64,000 bases of DNA from an uncultured Collinsella sp. (GCA_934654585.1 CAKUGF010000008.1:1-64000), one strand, 5' to 3'. Positions 1 through 8,939 are shown, counted from the stretch's first letter. The notes: generated by a model not told the origin, from the letters alone. Program-made: numbers and translations.

Positions 1-357
1 GGTATGAACATCAAGCTCACCGATGCGGCTTACGACAAGATCGTGGCCGAGGGCACCGACCTCACCAACGGCGCACGCCCGCTGCGTCGTGCGATCCAAA
101 AGCTCATCGAGGACCCGCTGTCCGAGGAGCTTTTGGCCGGCGAGTGGGGCGAGGGCGATACCGTCCTGTGCGATGTGGCCGACGGCAAGTTTGTCTTCAG
201 TCGCGGCACGGGCGAAATCCCGGCGCCGCGTCCGGCGGGTACGCTCGGCGGCGATACCGCTCCGGCGGCACCGCACACCGGCAACGCCGCACCCGTAGGT
301 GGCGGCGTGAGCTCGGGCCCCGGCGGCATGATGCAAGCCGGCTCCGGCGCGTTGTAG
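1..357 (+). CDS. clpC: ClpC-type AAA+ unfoldase, C-terminal end (partial)
   Basis: This is the 3' end of a Clp ATPase gene that begins before the window; frame 1 is open from base 1. The visible 118 residues match the small C-terminal subdomain of the second AAA+ module of ClpC/ClpB, including the family signature NGARPLRRAIQKLIEDPLSE at about residues 23-42 of the fragment. ClpC unfolds proteins and feeds them to the ClpP protease in the cytoplasm. The end is a Gly/Ala/Pro-rich low-complexity tail of about 40 residues. A strong terminator follows. ClpC is favoured over ClpB by the neighbourhood, since clpC commonly sits near disA, ispD and ispF, but the fragment alone does not settle it. Confidence 0.85.
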   Translation, partial: GMNIKLTDAAYDKIVAEGTDLTNGARPLRRAIQKLIEDPLSEELLAGEWGEGDTVLCDVADGKFVFSRGTGEIPAPRPAGTLGGDTAPAAPHTGNAAPVGGGVSSGPGGMMQAGSGAL

Positions 358-382
358 GGATTGAACATAACCTTGCAAGATG

Positions 383-415
383 GGGGCGTTTCCGAAAGGG
401 AAGCGCCCCTATTTC
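383..415 (+). terminator. Intrinsic terminator after clpC
   Basis: GGGGCGTTTCC and GGGAAGCGCCCC form a stem with a short A-rich loop, followed by a T-rich stretch. It lies 25 bases after the clpC stop. Confidence 0.85.
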
Positions 416-420
416 TATGT

Positions 421-567
421 ATGGGCGTCGCCAATCGTATCGATGCCGATTACGTGGTGACAGAGGACAAAGCTCTCATTAAACATGCCAATGGCGTATG
501 CATTGACGTAGAGCAGGCGCTGAGGTTGGTTGGCGAGGCCAAAGACCCCTCTGTGCAGCCCATCTAG
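421..567 (+). pseudogene. Remnant of a PIN-domain toxin, C-terminal piece
   Basis: A 48-residue open frame begins at ATG 421 just after the clpC terminator. It contains NRIDADYVVTEDKALIKHAN, which looks like the last helix-strand unit of PIN-domain ribonucleases, where an Asp in D-x-V-T-x-D helps bind metal. The rest of a PIN domain (about 130 residues) is absent, and upstream in the same frame there is only the terminator hairpin. I read it as the decayed tail of a toxin gene. It could also be noise; no partner antitoxin is visible. Confidence 0.4.
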
Positions 568-715
568 CCTGCTTTATCTTGATAAAGTGGCGTTTCCTCG
601 CCGTTAGCCGATGATGCAAGGGCGCTCGGCGTTTTCGACTGGTTTATGCAAACGAAGTCTGGGAATATACAAGGCGCATGTCTTACTGTCTAACCAGTTG
701 CGCCAAGGAGGCACC

Positions 716-2173
716 ATGGACTACAAGATTACCGGCTACGAGCCCGCCCAGCTGTTCCATTTCTTTGAGGAGGTCAGCGCGATCCCCCGTGGGTCTGGCA
801 ACGAGAAGGGCATCAGCGATTTCCTGGTTGCGTTTGCCAAGGAGCGCGGCCTCGATGTGTACCAGGACGAGGTCTACAACGTTATCATTCGCAAGCCCGC
901 ATCTGCCGGTGCCGAGAATGCCCCGACCGTGATGCTGCAGGGCCACATCGATATGGTGTGCGACAAGTTGGGCTCCGTTGAGCACGACTTTACGACCGAT
1001 GGTATCGACCTGGTCGTCAAGGACGGCGTCCTCACCGCTAACGGTACCACTCTGGGCGCCGACAACGGTATCGCCGTCGCTCTGATGCTCACTGTTCTCG
1101 ATGACGATTCGATCGTTCACCCCGCCCTCGAGTGCGTATTCACCACCGACGAGGAGACTGGCCTGGTCGGTGCCGAGACGCTCGACAAGTCCCAGATTAG
1201 CGCCCGCACCATGATTAACCTTGACTCCGAGGAAGAGGGCGTTGCTACCGTCAGCTGCGCTGGCGGCGTCGTCGTTACCTACACCTGCCCGATCGCGCGC
1301 GAGCACAAGACCGGTAGCACCCTCACGCTCGACATCTCCGGCCTGCTGGGCGGTCACTCCGGCTCCGACATCAACCTGGAGCGCGGCAACGGCAACCTCA
1401 TCATGGCCCGTATCATCGACCGCCTGATGGTCGCCGGCGAGCCCGCCATCGTCAGCTTTAACGGCGGCACTAAGGACAACGCCATCAACCGTGAGTGCAA
1501 GGCTGTTCTGGTCTACGCCGACCACGCTGCCGCCGAGGCCGCGGCCCAGATCGCAAAGGGCATCATCACCGACGTCACTGCCGAGCTCGAGGTCTTCGAC
1601 CCCGGCTTTACCTGCACCGTCGAGATTGCCGACGACGCCGAGGTCGAGGCCATGGACCAGAAGTCCGCGCTTGCCCTCATCCGCGCCCTGCGTCTTGCCC
1701 CTAACGGCGTGATTCGCCGCAACGTCGCCACCGACGGCTCCGTCGAGGTTTCCTCCAACATCGGTGTGGTTGCCACTTCTGACGACGAGGTCAAGATCAT
1801 GCTGTCCCCGCGCTCTTCGATCACCTCGCTGCAGAACGAGTTCAAGGATCGTCTGCAGACGCTTGCCGATGTCCTGGGCTTCGACGCCAAGTTTGAGTTC
1901 GAGTATCCCGGCTGGAGCTATGCCGAGCATTCGCCGGTCCGCGACGTCTTTGTCGAGAGCTATCGCGAGCTCTTTGGCTCCGAGTTGCGCATTGAGTCCA
2001 TTCACGCCGGCCTTGAGTGCGGCCTGTTTGCCGAGGCCCTGCACGGTCTGGACGCCATCGCCGTGGGCCCGACGCTCTCCGACGTTCACACCCCGGACGA
2101 GAGCATGGAGCTCGCTTCTGCCGAGCGCTTCTACGAGCTGCTCATCGACGTTCTCAAGCGCCTCGCCGCGTAA
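716..2173 (+). CDS. pepD: Aminoacyl-histidine dipeptidase (PepD family, M20)
   Basis: The product (485 residues) is a cytosolic zinc dipeptidase of the PepD/Xaa-His type that cleaves dipeptides. M20 metal motifs are visible: QGHIDM at residues 75-80, GADNGIA at 114-120 and TTDEETGL at 143-150 with the catalytic Glu pair. The start at ATG 716 is chosen because AAGGAGG lies 5 bases upstream and the protein then begins MDYKITGYEPAQLF, the usual N-terminus; the frame is open further upstream to 611 but that part does not resemble the family. The length equals that of the E. coli enzyme. The gene stands alone between the PIN remnant and a strong terminator. Confidence 0.93.
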   Translation: MDYKITGYEPAQLFHFFEEVSAIPRGSGNEKGISDFLVAFAKERGLDVYQDEVYNVIIRKPASAGAENAPTVMLQGHIDMVCDKLGSVEHDFTTDGIDLVVKDGVLTANGTTLGADNGIAVALMLTVLDDDSIVHPALECVFTTDEETGLVGAETLDKSQISARTMINLDSEEEGVATVSCAGGVVVTYTCPIAREHKTGSTLTLDISGLLGGHSGSDINLERGNGNLIMARIIDRLMVAGEPAIVSFNGGTKDNAINRECKAVLVYADHAAAEAAAQIAKGIITDVTAELEVFDPGFTCTVEIADDAEVEAMDQKSALALIRALRLAPNGVIRRNVATDGSVEVSSNIGVVATSDDEVKIMLSPRSSITSLQNEFKDRLQTLADVLGFDAKFEFEYPGWSYAEHSPVRDVFVESYRELFGSELRIESIHAGLECGLFAEALHGLDAIAVGPTLSDVHTPDESMELASAERFYELLIDVLKRLAA

Positions 2174-2228
2174 AGGACACGCTAACGGCGATCCAAAACC
2201 TATGCTGTTGGATTGCAAATGACATTAC

Positions 2229-2277
2229 GAGAGGGGGCACCCGGTCTTTTGCGACGGGTGCCCCCTCTCTTTTGTTT
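2229..2277 (+). terminator. Intrinsic terminator after pepD
   Basis: GAGGGGGCACCCG pairs with CGGGTGCCCCCTC, followed by TCTTTTGTTT. It also separates pepD from the convergent hipBA operon. Confidence 0.9.
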
Positions 2278-2300
2278 GAGAAATGGGAAATTGCGGGCGT

Positions 2301-3605
2301 CTAGTCCATTTCTGCCCTGATGAGGTCGAGGGTCCGCTGGCAGTTTTCGCGGACAGGGCCGAGCATATGCTCGCGCAGGTCCGTCATGCCAGGCAGATCG
2401 GCGTATTCGTCCATGACCTCTTCCATGCAAATGGGCACCTCGTAGGCGAGGTCCATCATGGTCGCAAAGCAAAACTTCTCGGTTAGCCCGGCATCGACGA
2501 GTGCCGCTTCCAACGCGGGGTCGCCCATACCGTGATAGCGGCGGATGGCGTTAGGTCCGATGCGTCCCACGCGATTCTCGCCGCCAACGCTCATGGCAAG
2601 GCGCGCCCGGCGCCGTATGCGTTCGTACGCCAAACCCGACGCGACATCGTACATGGGTGCGAGCGCCGCATTTGTGCCTTTGCCTAGGATGAGCGAGTAG
2701 TTTTTGGCGTGCGCATCAGGCGCTCCGATAATGGCGTTATAGAACAACATATAGGTAAAGAGCACAAGATTCATGTGGTGGGGGACCGTGCTAATTAGTC
2801 GTTCTTGAATGTCTCGCGTTGTCGGCCCTCCATCGGCAGTGTATTTTTGGCTTGGTAATACACCGAGCGCCTGGCAAAAGTCTTCCTGATGCAGTCTTTC
2901 GATACTTCCGCTGGCATTGACCGTTCTGTCGTAGCGTTCAACGACGAGTGCGACTTCGTCTTCAAATATGCAATAGGAGACGTTGGCGGTCGGAATGCCA
3001 ACACGCTGAGCCGTTTTCATGCAGACGAATTCGTTTAAGGCCTGATGTTTGAACCCAACAACTCCATTTTTGAAGATATGGGTAGTGGGGGATGACCCCA
3101 GACATTCGCACCATTGGCCACCATGCCAAGCTAGTGCAAATTTGCCTTGGTTGCCACCCAGGGACCAGCTTTCGTTGGAACCCATCCATGTCTCACTTTC
3201 GTCGTCGCGAATTGCTTTAAGCTTATGGGCGATTTGAGAATTGGAAAGCGGGCGGTATTCCGAGACCCTGCCGCGGATGGCGTCTAATTGATCGGTTTGA
3301 CAAAACTGAACGGCGCCCGCGCAGTCAAGACCGATATGACGCAAGAGGGCGACGGGGTTGTTGGATGCAACGTCATACTCAGCGGCAATAGCGCGACGCT
3401 GCTCTTGGCTGTCGGGCAAAAGGCCAAATAGGAACGGTCGGACGATGTTGTGGCCATATGTGCGATTGGAAAGCGGCATTGTTAGCGATAGCGGTGCTCC
3501 GCAATAGGTTGGGGCGTATGTGAAGCTGCAGAGTCCTTGCTTGTCTTGCCGGAGTGTGCCGGCGATTTCGCCACAAATGAGGGTTGTAAGTTCCATCGCC
3601 GCCAT
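2301..3605 (-). CDS. hipA: HipA-family serine/threonine kinase toxin
   Basis: This 434-residue protein has the HipA kinase fold. SLGGNQGKFAL matches the nucleotide-binding loop of the family, NAIIGAPDAHAKNYSLI is the catalytic loop with Asp and Asn, and APMYDVASGL carries the metal-binding Asp. HipA toxins phosphorylate translation factors such as glutamyl-tRNA synthetase and cause growth arrest; the target here is unknown. The start codon follows the stop of the upstream hipB gene directly, so the two are translated as one operon. ATG 3596 (MELTTLICG) is an alternative start three codons in. All catalytic motifs look intact. Confidence 0.88.
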   Translation of the reverse strand: MAAMELTTLICGEIAGTLRQDKQGLCSFTYAPTYCGAPLSLTMPLSNRTYGHNIVRPFLFGLLPDSQEQRRAIAAEYDVASNNPVALLRHIGLDCAGAVQFCQTDQLDAIRGRVSEYRPLSNSQIAHKLKAIRDDESETWMGSNESWSLGGNQGKFALAWHGGQWCECLGSSPTTHIFKNGVVGFKHQALNEFVCMKTAQRVGIPTANVSYCIFEDEVALVVERYDRTVNASGSIERLHQEDFCQALGVLPSQKYTADGGPTTRDIQERLISTVPHHMNLVLFTYMLFYNAIIGAPDAHAKNYSLILGKGTNAALAPMYDVASGLAYERIRRRARLAMSVGGENRVGRIGPNAIRRYHGMGDPALEAALVDAGLTEKFCFATMMDLAYEVPICMEEVMDEYADLPGMTDLREHMLGPVRENCQRTLDLIRAEMD

Positions 3606-4037
3606 TTATTTCACAACCTTACAGCCAAAGGAGAGGTCCGAAGTGCCGGAAAGGCCTTGTTCGGCTGCAATTTGGGCCAGCAAGGCACCGTAGGAAGATG
3701 GCGTTCCTTGTCGAGGGGGCCGTCTGCCTGTGCTCGGCTTTGACAGGACATTTGAGTTCGCGATACGGAGGTCCGCTTCCGTCGCTGGCTGTTTGGCGGG
3801 CGATGTGATGGAGTCGTTATCGCTCTGAACAAAGAGTCCTATGCCGAGTGCGTTAAAGACAGCCAGCAGCTTGTCGAGCCGAATGCCGGTGGCGTCTCCC
3901 AGCTCGAGCGATGCGAGCAGGCGCTCCGAAACACCGGCTTTTTTAGCGAGGGCGGCACGGGTGATCCCCTGCGCCTCGCGCGCCTGGCGTACGTAGATTC
4001 CGGCTTGGCGCGGTGTTGTGATGGGAAGAGTATCCAT
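3606..4037 (-). CDS. hipB: HipB-like antitoxin, HTH XRE family
   Basis: The 143-residue product has an N-terminal XRE helix-turn-helix (about residues 10-70: RQAREAQGITRAALAKKAGV, then SERLLASLELGD and LDKLLAVFNALGIGL). It is expected to bind HipA and repress the operon. HipB antitoxins are usually 70-100 residues; here a further 60 residues form a low-complexity linker and a short conserved-looking tail (YGALLAQIAAEQGL) that may contact the kinase. The gene lies directly upstream of hipA with no gap, and a perfect 16-bp dyad sits 14 bases before its start. Confidence 0.88.
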   Translation of the reverse strand: MDTLPITTPRQAGIYVRQAREAQGITRAALAKKAGVSERLLASLELGDATGIRLDKLLAVFNALGIGLFVQSDNDSITSPAKQPATEADLRIANSNVLSKPSTGRRPPRQGTPSSYGALLAQIAAEQGLSGTSDLSFGCKVVK

Positions 4038-4050
4038 GGCGATATCCTAA

Positions 4051-4095
4051 CGTGCAGACTTTTGCAAATAAGTATGACATGCAAAAGTCTGCACG
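4051..4095. promoter_or_regulatory. hipBA operator: perfect 16-bp inverted repeat
   Basis: CGTGCAGACTTTTGCA at 4051-4066 is repeated in inverse at 4080-4095, with 13 bases between. It lies just upstream of hipB, where autoregulating HipB dimers normally bind. The assignment is by position and symmetry. Confidence 0.75.
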
Positions 4096-4129
4096 AAAAG
4101 GCCTCATGCAATACTCTGCATGAGGCCTT
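4096..4129 (-). terminator. Terminator of mntP, abutting the hipBA operator
   Basis: AAGGCCTCATGCA (4098-4110) pairs with TGCATGAGGCCTT (4117-4129). On the minus strand the stem is followed by TTTT, so it ends mntP transcription right at the edge of the hipBA operator. Confidence 0.8.
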
Positions 4130-4157
4130 GCCCAAACGTTTGGTTTTGAAGGGTGTC

Positions 4158-4736
4158 TTACAACATCAAAATCCCCAAGTGTTCCAGAAGAATCTTGAGG
4201 CCGATGAGGATGAGCACGACGCCGCCCACGATGGTGGCGGGTTTTTCGTAGCGCGCGCCGAAGGTGTGGCCGATCGCCACACCGGCGACGGAGAAGATAA
4301 AGGTTGTGACGCCGATGAGCGACACGGCGGGGACGATATCGACCGAGAGCGCGGCAAACGAGATGCCCACGGCCAGAGCGTCGATGGAAGTGGCGATGGC
4401 CAGGATTAGATATTCGCCCAGGTCGATCTTCTCGGCGTCCTTACCGTCGCCTTCGTCATCGTCCTCGGTAAATGCCTCCCACAGCATCTTGCCGCCGATG
4501 AAGGCGAGCAGGACAAAGGCGATCCAGTGGTCGATGGGGCCGATGATTCCCAGGAACTGACTGCCGAGTGCCCAGCCGATAACGGGCATGCCGGCCTGGA
4601 AGCCGCCAAAGAACAGGCCGAGCACCACGGCGACCTTAAGGTTGATCCTCTTCATGCCAAGGCCCTTGCAGATGGACACGGCAAAGGCGTCCATCGAAAG
4701 CCCGATGGCGAGCAGCACAAGCTCTGCGAGTCCCAT
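4158..4736 (-). CDS. mntP: Manganese efflux pump MntP
   Basis: The 192-residue membrane protein has six predicted hydrophobic segments and the MntP hallmarks: LSMDAFAVSICKGLG near the N-terminus and the internal repeat TSIDALAVGISFA around residue 115, each with the Asp needed for Mn transport. A charged Asp/Glu-rich loop (DDDEGDGKDAEKIDLGEY) lies between the two halves. MntP exports excess Mn2+ across the cytoplasmic membrane. GGAGGGAG lies just before the start. The upstream leader contains a yybP-ykoY riboswitch, which controls this family in many bacteria and supports the call. Confidence 0.95.
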   Translation of the reverse strand: MGLAELVLLAIGLSMDAFAVSICKGLGMKRINLKVAVVLGLFFGGFQAGMPVIGWALGSQFLGIIGPIDHWIAFVLLAFIGGKMLWEAFTEDDDEGDGKDAEKIDLGEYLILAIATSIDALAVGISFAALSVDIVPAVSLIGVTTFIFSVAGVAIGHTFGARYEKPATIVGGVVLILIGLKILLEHLGILML

Positions 4737-4792
4737 GGTTTGGCTCCCTCCTTGCGGGCGAACCCGCGTGTACCTCTAGTGGGGGGAGCAAC

Positions 4793-4930
4793 AAAAAAGA
4801 CCCGTGGCGTACGCGTTGCGCGCACAACCACGAGTCTCGTTCATTAAGGCAAGCCAGACCGTTTCGGCCAGTATGTTGACTTGCCGCGCTACCGGAGGCG
4901 AAACCGGTCACGCGACTACTCCCTCATTTA
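4793..4930 (-). promoter_or_regulatory. yybP-ykoY manganese riboswitch with terminator, upstream of mntP
   Basis: Read on the minus strand, the leader holds GGGAGTAG near 4920, a GTCAACATACTGGC segment near 4875-4890 and AATGAACGAGAC near 4835-4845, which resemble the conserved parts of the Mn2+-sensing yybP-ykoY aptamer. The 3' end is an intrinsic terminator: GACTCGTGG (4828-4836) pairs with CCACGGGTC (4799-4807), followed by TTTTTT. Mn2+ binding would favour readthrough into mntP. The aptamer limits are approximate. Confidence 0.85.
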
Positions 4931-4970
4931 TGTGAATCCCGATGCTACCACAAGACCAACCTTTTTGGCA

Positions 4971-5082
4971 GGGTAGTTAATTTGGGACGGGGCTCTTTTA
5001 GCTGCCCCGGTTGATAGTGCAAACGATTTGGCCGATTGACTGCCGGGGCAGCTAAAAGAGCCCCGTCCCAAATTAACTACCC
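4971..5082. repeat. Perfect 40-bp inverted repeat (40-32-40)
   Basis: The 40 bases 4971-5010 are repeated exactly in inverse at 5043-5082, separated by 32 bases. The arms include GACGGGGCTCTTTTAGCTGC. The element lies between the divergent mntP leader and disA. There is no U-tract typical of a terminator and no coding potential. Confidence 0.9.
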
Positions 5083-5189
5083 CGGATGTGTTCGCTCATT
5101 CTGTAAGCATCGGATTTCGCGGGCGCCGCGGGGACAAACCGTGAGAAACTATTTAGCGTTTATGGAGCGTATACGATGGGAGCGATGCC

Positions 5190-6257
5190 TTGGATAAGAA
5201 CGAGCTGCAAAAGCGTATGGAGCAGGCCATTCGCCTGACGGCACCTGGCCAGCCGATCCGCACCGCCCTCGACATGATCATTGCCGGTCACCTGGGCGCC
5301 CTTATCTGCGTCGGCGACACCGAAAACGTGCTCGCCGCCGGTAACGACGGCTTCCCGCTCAACATTTCGTTCACCTCGAACCGCCTGTTCGAGCTCTCCA
5401 AGATGGACGGCGCCATCGTCATCGATGGCGACCTCACCCAGATCCTGCGTGCCAACTTCCACCTCAACCCCGATCCCTCGCTCGCCACGAGCGAGACGGG
5501 TATGCGTCACCGCACCGCCGCTCGCATGTCGGTGCTCACCGACGCCATCGTGATCTCGGTCTCGGCCCGTCGTGCCGTCGTCAACGTGTACGTCCACGGC
5601 AAGAGCTACGAGATTCAGCCCGTCACCACCATCATGAGCTCGGTCAACCAGCTCGTCGCCACGCTCCAGACCACCCGCCAGTCGCTCGATCGCTCCCTGC
5701 TGCGCCTGACGGCCCTCGAGCTGGACGACTACGTCACGCTCGCCGACATCACCGGCATCTTCTCGAGCTTCGAGATTATGCAGCAGGCGAAGACCGAGCT
5801 TAAGGATTGCATCGTCAAGCTGGGCAACCAGGGCAAGCTCGTGCAGATGCAGCTCGAGCAGCTCGCAGGCTCCAGCATGGATACCGAGTACGACCTGATG
5901 ATCCGCGACTACGCGAGCGATTCTTCCGAAGCCAACGCCGAGAAGATCCGCGCCGAGCTCGCCCGCATGACGCCTAAGGACCTGTCCGACCCGCAGCACG
6001 TGGCGGCGGTTCTGGGCTACGACGATCTGGATGAGGACTCCGTCATGACGCCGCTGGGCCTGCGCACGCTCTCGCGCGTGTCCGTCGTGCGTGACGGCGT
6101 GGCCGAGAAGATCGTCGACGAGTACGGCTCGTTGCAGGAGCTCATGGACGACATCAGCGAGGACCCCGAGCGCCTGGGCGACTTTGGTGTCAACAACCCT
6201 GCCATTCTTGCGGATTCGCTGTACCGCATGAAGGGCACTAAACAGGGGAACGCATAA
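5190..6257 (+). CDS. disA: Diadenylate cyclase DisA
   Basis: The 355-residue protein makes the second messenger c-di-AMP from two ATP and scans DNA for branched structures. The N-terminal DAC domain shows the catalytic DGA at residues 73-75 and RHRTAAR at 106-112. A helical linker and a C-terminal helix-hairpin-helix-like DNA-binding region (about 290-345, with LRTLSRV and ILADSLYRMKG) follow. The start is TTG 5190, the only plausible in-frame start after the stop at 5154; its ribosome site (GGGAG) is weak. disA overlaps ispD by one base (TAATG), so the two are coupled. In related bacteria radA often precedes disA; it is absent here. Confidence 0.95.
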   Translation: MDKNELQKRMEQAIRLTAPGQPIRTALDMIIAGHLGALICVGDTENVLAAGNDGFPLNISFTSNRLFELSKMDGAIVIDGDLTQILRANFHLNPDPSLATSETGMRHRTAARMSVLTDAIVISVSARRAVVNVYVHGKSYEIQPVTTIMSSVNQLVATLQTTRQSLDRSLLRLTALELDDYVTLADITGIFSSFEIMQQAKTELKDCIVKLGNQGKLVQMQLEQLAGSSMDTEYDLMIRDYASDSSEANAEKIRAELARMTPKDLSDPQHVAAVLGYDDLDEDSVMTPLGLRTLSRVSVVRDGVAEKIVDEYGSLQELMDDISEDPERLGDFGVNNPAILADSLYRMKGTKQGNA

Positions 6258-6985
6258 TGGCGCCCGTATGCGCCGTGGTCGTTGCCGGCGGCAGCGGCCA
6301 GCGCTTTGGCAACCCCGGCGGCAAGCAGCTCGTCAACGTGGCGGGCCGTCCGCTTATGAGCTGGTCCATTCGCGCGTTCGATCGTAGCGACAGGGTCGGC
6401 CACATCGTTGTGGTTTGCCCTGCCGAGCGCCGCGCCGAGATGCGCCGCCTGGCCATCAGTCCGTTTGACTACGACACGCCCATCAGCTTTGCCGATGCCG
6501 GCGATACCCGTCAGGATTCCACCCGTGCGGGCGTGCATGCGGTGCCGGCGGGCTTTGAATACGTCGCCATCCACGACGGCGCCCGTCCGCTCATCACGAC
6601 CGAGGCCATCGACCATGCGATTGACGTGCTTGTGGGCGACCGCTCACTCGACGGTGTCGTGTGCGGCCAGCCTGCAATCGACACGCTCAAGATCGTCGAC
6701 GGCGATAACATCGTCGAGACGCCGCCGCGCGAGCTCTACTGGGCTGCGCAAACGCCGCAGATCTTTAGCGTCGACGCCATGAAGCGCGCCCACGCCGCCG
6801 CTATTGCCGAGGGCTTTATCGGTACCGACGATTCGTCGCTGGTCGAGCGCATGGGCGGGCGCGTCCGCTGCGTCCAGAGCCCGCGCGACAACCTTAAGGT
6901 GACGATGCCCGAGGACCTGCGTCCCGTAACCGCGATTCTGCTCGGCCGCATGGCCGAGGGAGAGGACCTTCCCCATGTTCAGTAA
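6257..6985 (+). CDS. ispD: 2-C-methyl-D-erythritol 4-phosphate cytidylyltransferase
   Basis: IspD joins CTP to methylerythritol phosphate, the third step of the MEP isoprenoid pathway. The 242-residue product has the nucleotide-binding start VVVAGGSGQRFG (residues 7-18), IHDGARPL (105-112) and the TDDSSLVE segment near the C-terminus. It overlaps disA by one base upstream and ispF by 11 bases downstream, so the three genes form one translationally coupled operon. Confidence 0.95.
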   Translation: MAPVCAVVVAGGSGQRFGNPGGKQLVNVAGRPLMSWSIRAFDRSDRVGHIVVVCPAERRAEMRRLAISPFDYDTPISFADAGDTRQDSTRAGVHAVPAGFEYVAIHDGARPLITTEAIDHAIDVLVGDRSLDGVVCGQPAIDTLKIVDGDNIVETPPRELYWAAQTPQIFSVDAMKRAHAAAIAEGFIGTDDSSLVERMGGRVRCVQSPRDNLKVTMPEDLRPVTAILLGRMAEGEDLPHVQ

Positions 6986-7469
6986 CCTGCGCATTGGCCA
7001 CGGCTACGACGTCCACCGTCTGGTGGAGGGGCGTCGATGTATCATCGGCGGGGTCGATATTCCCTACGAGCGCGGCCTGTTGGGCCACTCGGATGCCGAT
7101 GTGCTCGCGCATGCCCTGGCAGACGCCATTCTGGGCGCCTGCCGCGGGGGAGACATCGGTAAGTTGTTCCCCGACACCGATCCCGCCTATGAGGGCGCCG
7201 ATTCGATGGTGTTGCTTGCCCGCGTAATGGACTATGCGCGCGAGCTGGGCTTTGAGTTTGTCGATGCCGACTGCACCATCGCCTGCCAGCAGCCCAAGAT
7301 CACCCCGCACCGCGATGCCATGCGTGCCAACTTGGCCCATGCCCTGGGCGTCGACGTCGAAAACGTGGGCGTCGCCGCCACCACGACCGAAAAGCTCGGT
7401 TGGGAAGGCCAGGGCGAGGGAATTGGCGCCTGGGCCGTCTGCCTGCTACAGAAAACCGTTAAGGAGTAA
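6975..7469 (+). CDS. ispF: 2-C-methyl-D-erythritol 2,4-cyclodiphosphate synthase
   Basis: IspF cyclises CDP-methylerythritol phosphate in the MEP pathway and works as a trimer with zinc. The 164-residue product has GYDVHRL (residues 10-16, Asp12 and His14 as metal ligands), GHSDADVLAHA (37-47) and FPDTDPAY. It overlaps ispD by 11 bases; three bases separate it from cysS. Confidence 0.95.
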   Translation: MFSNLRIGHGYDVHRLVEGRRCIIGGVDIPYERGLLGHSDADVLAHALADAILGACRGGDIGKLFPDTDPAYEGADSMVLLARVMDYARELGFEFVDADCTIACQQPKITPHRDAMRANLAHALGVDVENVGVAATTTEKLGWEGQGEGIGAWAVCLLQKTVKE

Positions 7470-7472
7470 CGA

Positions 7473-8939
7473 ATGCGTATCTACAACAGCGCTACCCATA
7501 AAAAGGAAGAGTTCCAGCCCATCGAGTCCGGCAAGGTCCGCATGTACGTGTGCGGCCCCACGGTCTACGACAACATCCACATCGGTAACGCCCGCACGTT
7601 CATCAGCTTCGACGTGATCCGCCGCTGGCTCATCGCGAGCGGCTACGAGGTCACGTTTGCCCAGAACCTCACCGACGTCGACGACAAGATCATCAAGCGC
7701 GCCAACGAGCAGGGCAGAACGGCTGCCGAGGTCGCGACGGAGTTCTCCGACAAGTTCATCGGCGTCATGCGCGCCGCCAACGTGCTCGATCCCGATGTGC
7801 GCCCCCGCGCCACCAAGGAGATCGGCCCCATGATCGCCATGATCAAGACGCTTATCGAGCAGGGCCACGCTTACGCAGCCGATAACGGCGATGTGTACTT
7901 TGCCGTGCGCAGCGATCCCAACTATGGTCAGGTCTCGGGCCGCAACATCGACGACCTTATGGTTGGTGCGCGCATCGAGGAGAACGAGGACAAGAACGAC
8001 CCGCTCGACTTTGCCCTGTGGAAGGCCGCCAAGCCCGGCGAGCCCAGCTGGCCGAGCCCCTGGGGCGAAGGCCGTCCCGGTTGGCACACCGAGTGCGCCG
8101 CCATGGTGCATCGCTACCTGGGCACTCCGATCGACATCCACGGCGGCGGCTCCGACCTGGCCTTCCCGCATCACGAGAACGAGTGCGCCCAGGCCACTTG
8201 CGCCTGGCACCAGGGTTTCTCCAACACCTGGATGCACACGGGCATGCTGCTGGTCGACGGCGAGAAGATGTCCAAGTCGCTCGGCAACTTCTTTACGCTG
8301 GCCGAGGTGCTCGAGCAGCACTCCGCTGCCGCTCTGCGCCTGCTGATGCTGCAGACGAGCTATCGCTCGCCGCTCGATTTCTCCTGGGAGCGCCTGGAGG
8401 GTGCCGAGAACTCGCTCACGCGTATCGCCGGTACGGTCGAGAACCTGCGCTGGGCTGCGAATCACGCGACGGCCGCTGCCGATGATGCTGCTGCCGAGGC
8501 ATTTGCCGCCAAGGCCGCCGAGACCCGTGCCACCTTTAAGGAGTGTATGGACGACGACTTTAACACCGCCGGTGCCATGGGTGCCGTCTTTGGCTTTGTG
8601 ACCGAGTGCAACCAGTACCTGGAGCAGGCCGGCGACGCTGCCGACAAGGCTGCTGCCCTGGCCGCCGCCGACACGCTGGCCGAGCTGCTCGACACCTTTG
8701 GTGTTGAGCTTCCCGAGCCCAAGGTCGAGCTGCCGCTGGGCCTGCTGGGTGTTGCCGCCGGTCTGGTCGCCTACACGGGCGACGACGTGGACGAGGCCGC
8801 TGCCAAGATTCTCGAGGCCCGCGCCGAGGCCCGTGCCGCCAAGAACTGGGATCTGGCCGACGCCATCCGCGACCAGCTCAAGGACCTGGGGCTGACGATC
8901 GAGGACACTGCCGCCGGCACCCGTATCAAATCTCTCTAA
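7473..8939 (+). CDS. cysS: Cysteinyl-tRNA synthetase
   Basis: This 488-residue class I synthetase charges tRNA-Cys. Visible motifs are CGPTVYDNIHIGNAR (residues 27-41, with the HIGH motif and zinc Cys27), HTEC (Cys208) and FPHHENE (231-237) as zinc ligands, and KMSKS at 265-269. The C-terminal half is helical and Ala-rich and ends with the usual anticodon-binding domain. It completes the disA-ispD-ispF-cysS cluster and starts with AAGGAG 4-5 bases upstream. Confidence 0.96.
   Translation: MRIYNSATHKKEEFQPIESGKVRMYVCGPTVYDNIHIGNARTFISFDVIRRWLIASGYEVTFAQNLTDVDDKIIKRANEQGRTAAEVATEFSDKFIGVMRAANVLDPDVRPRATKEIGPMIAMIKTLIEQGHAYAADNGDVYFAVRSDPNYGQVSGRNIDDLMVGARIEENEDKNDPLDFALWKAAKPGEPSWPSPWGEGRPGWHTECAAMVHRYLGTPIDIHGGGSDLAFPHHENECAQATCAWHQGFSNTWMHTGMLLVDGEKMSKSLGNFFTLAEVLEQHSAAALRLLMLQTSYRSPLDFSWERLEGAENSLTRIAGTVENLRWAANHATAAADDAAAEAFAAKAAETRATFKECMDDDFNTAGAMGAVFGFVTECNQYLEQAGDAADKAAALAAADTLAELLDTFGVELPEPKVELPLGLLGVAAGLVAYTGDDVDEAAAKILEARAEARAAKNWDLADAIRDQLKDLGLTIEDTAAGTRIKSL

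Noticed and set aside
361..420. A start at TTG 361 for the PIN-like remnant
   Set aside because: The reading would pass through the clpC terminator hairpin; the recognisable part begins only after it.
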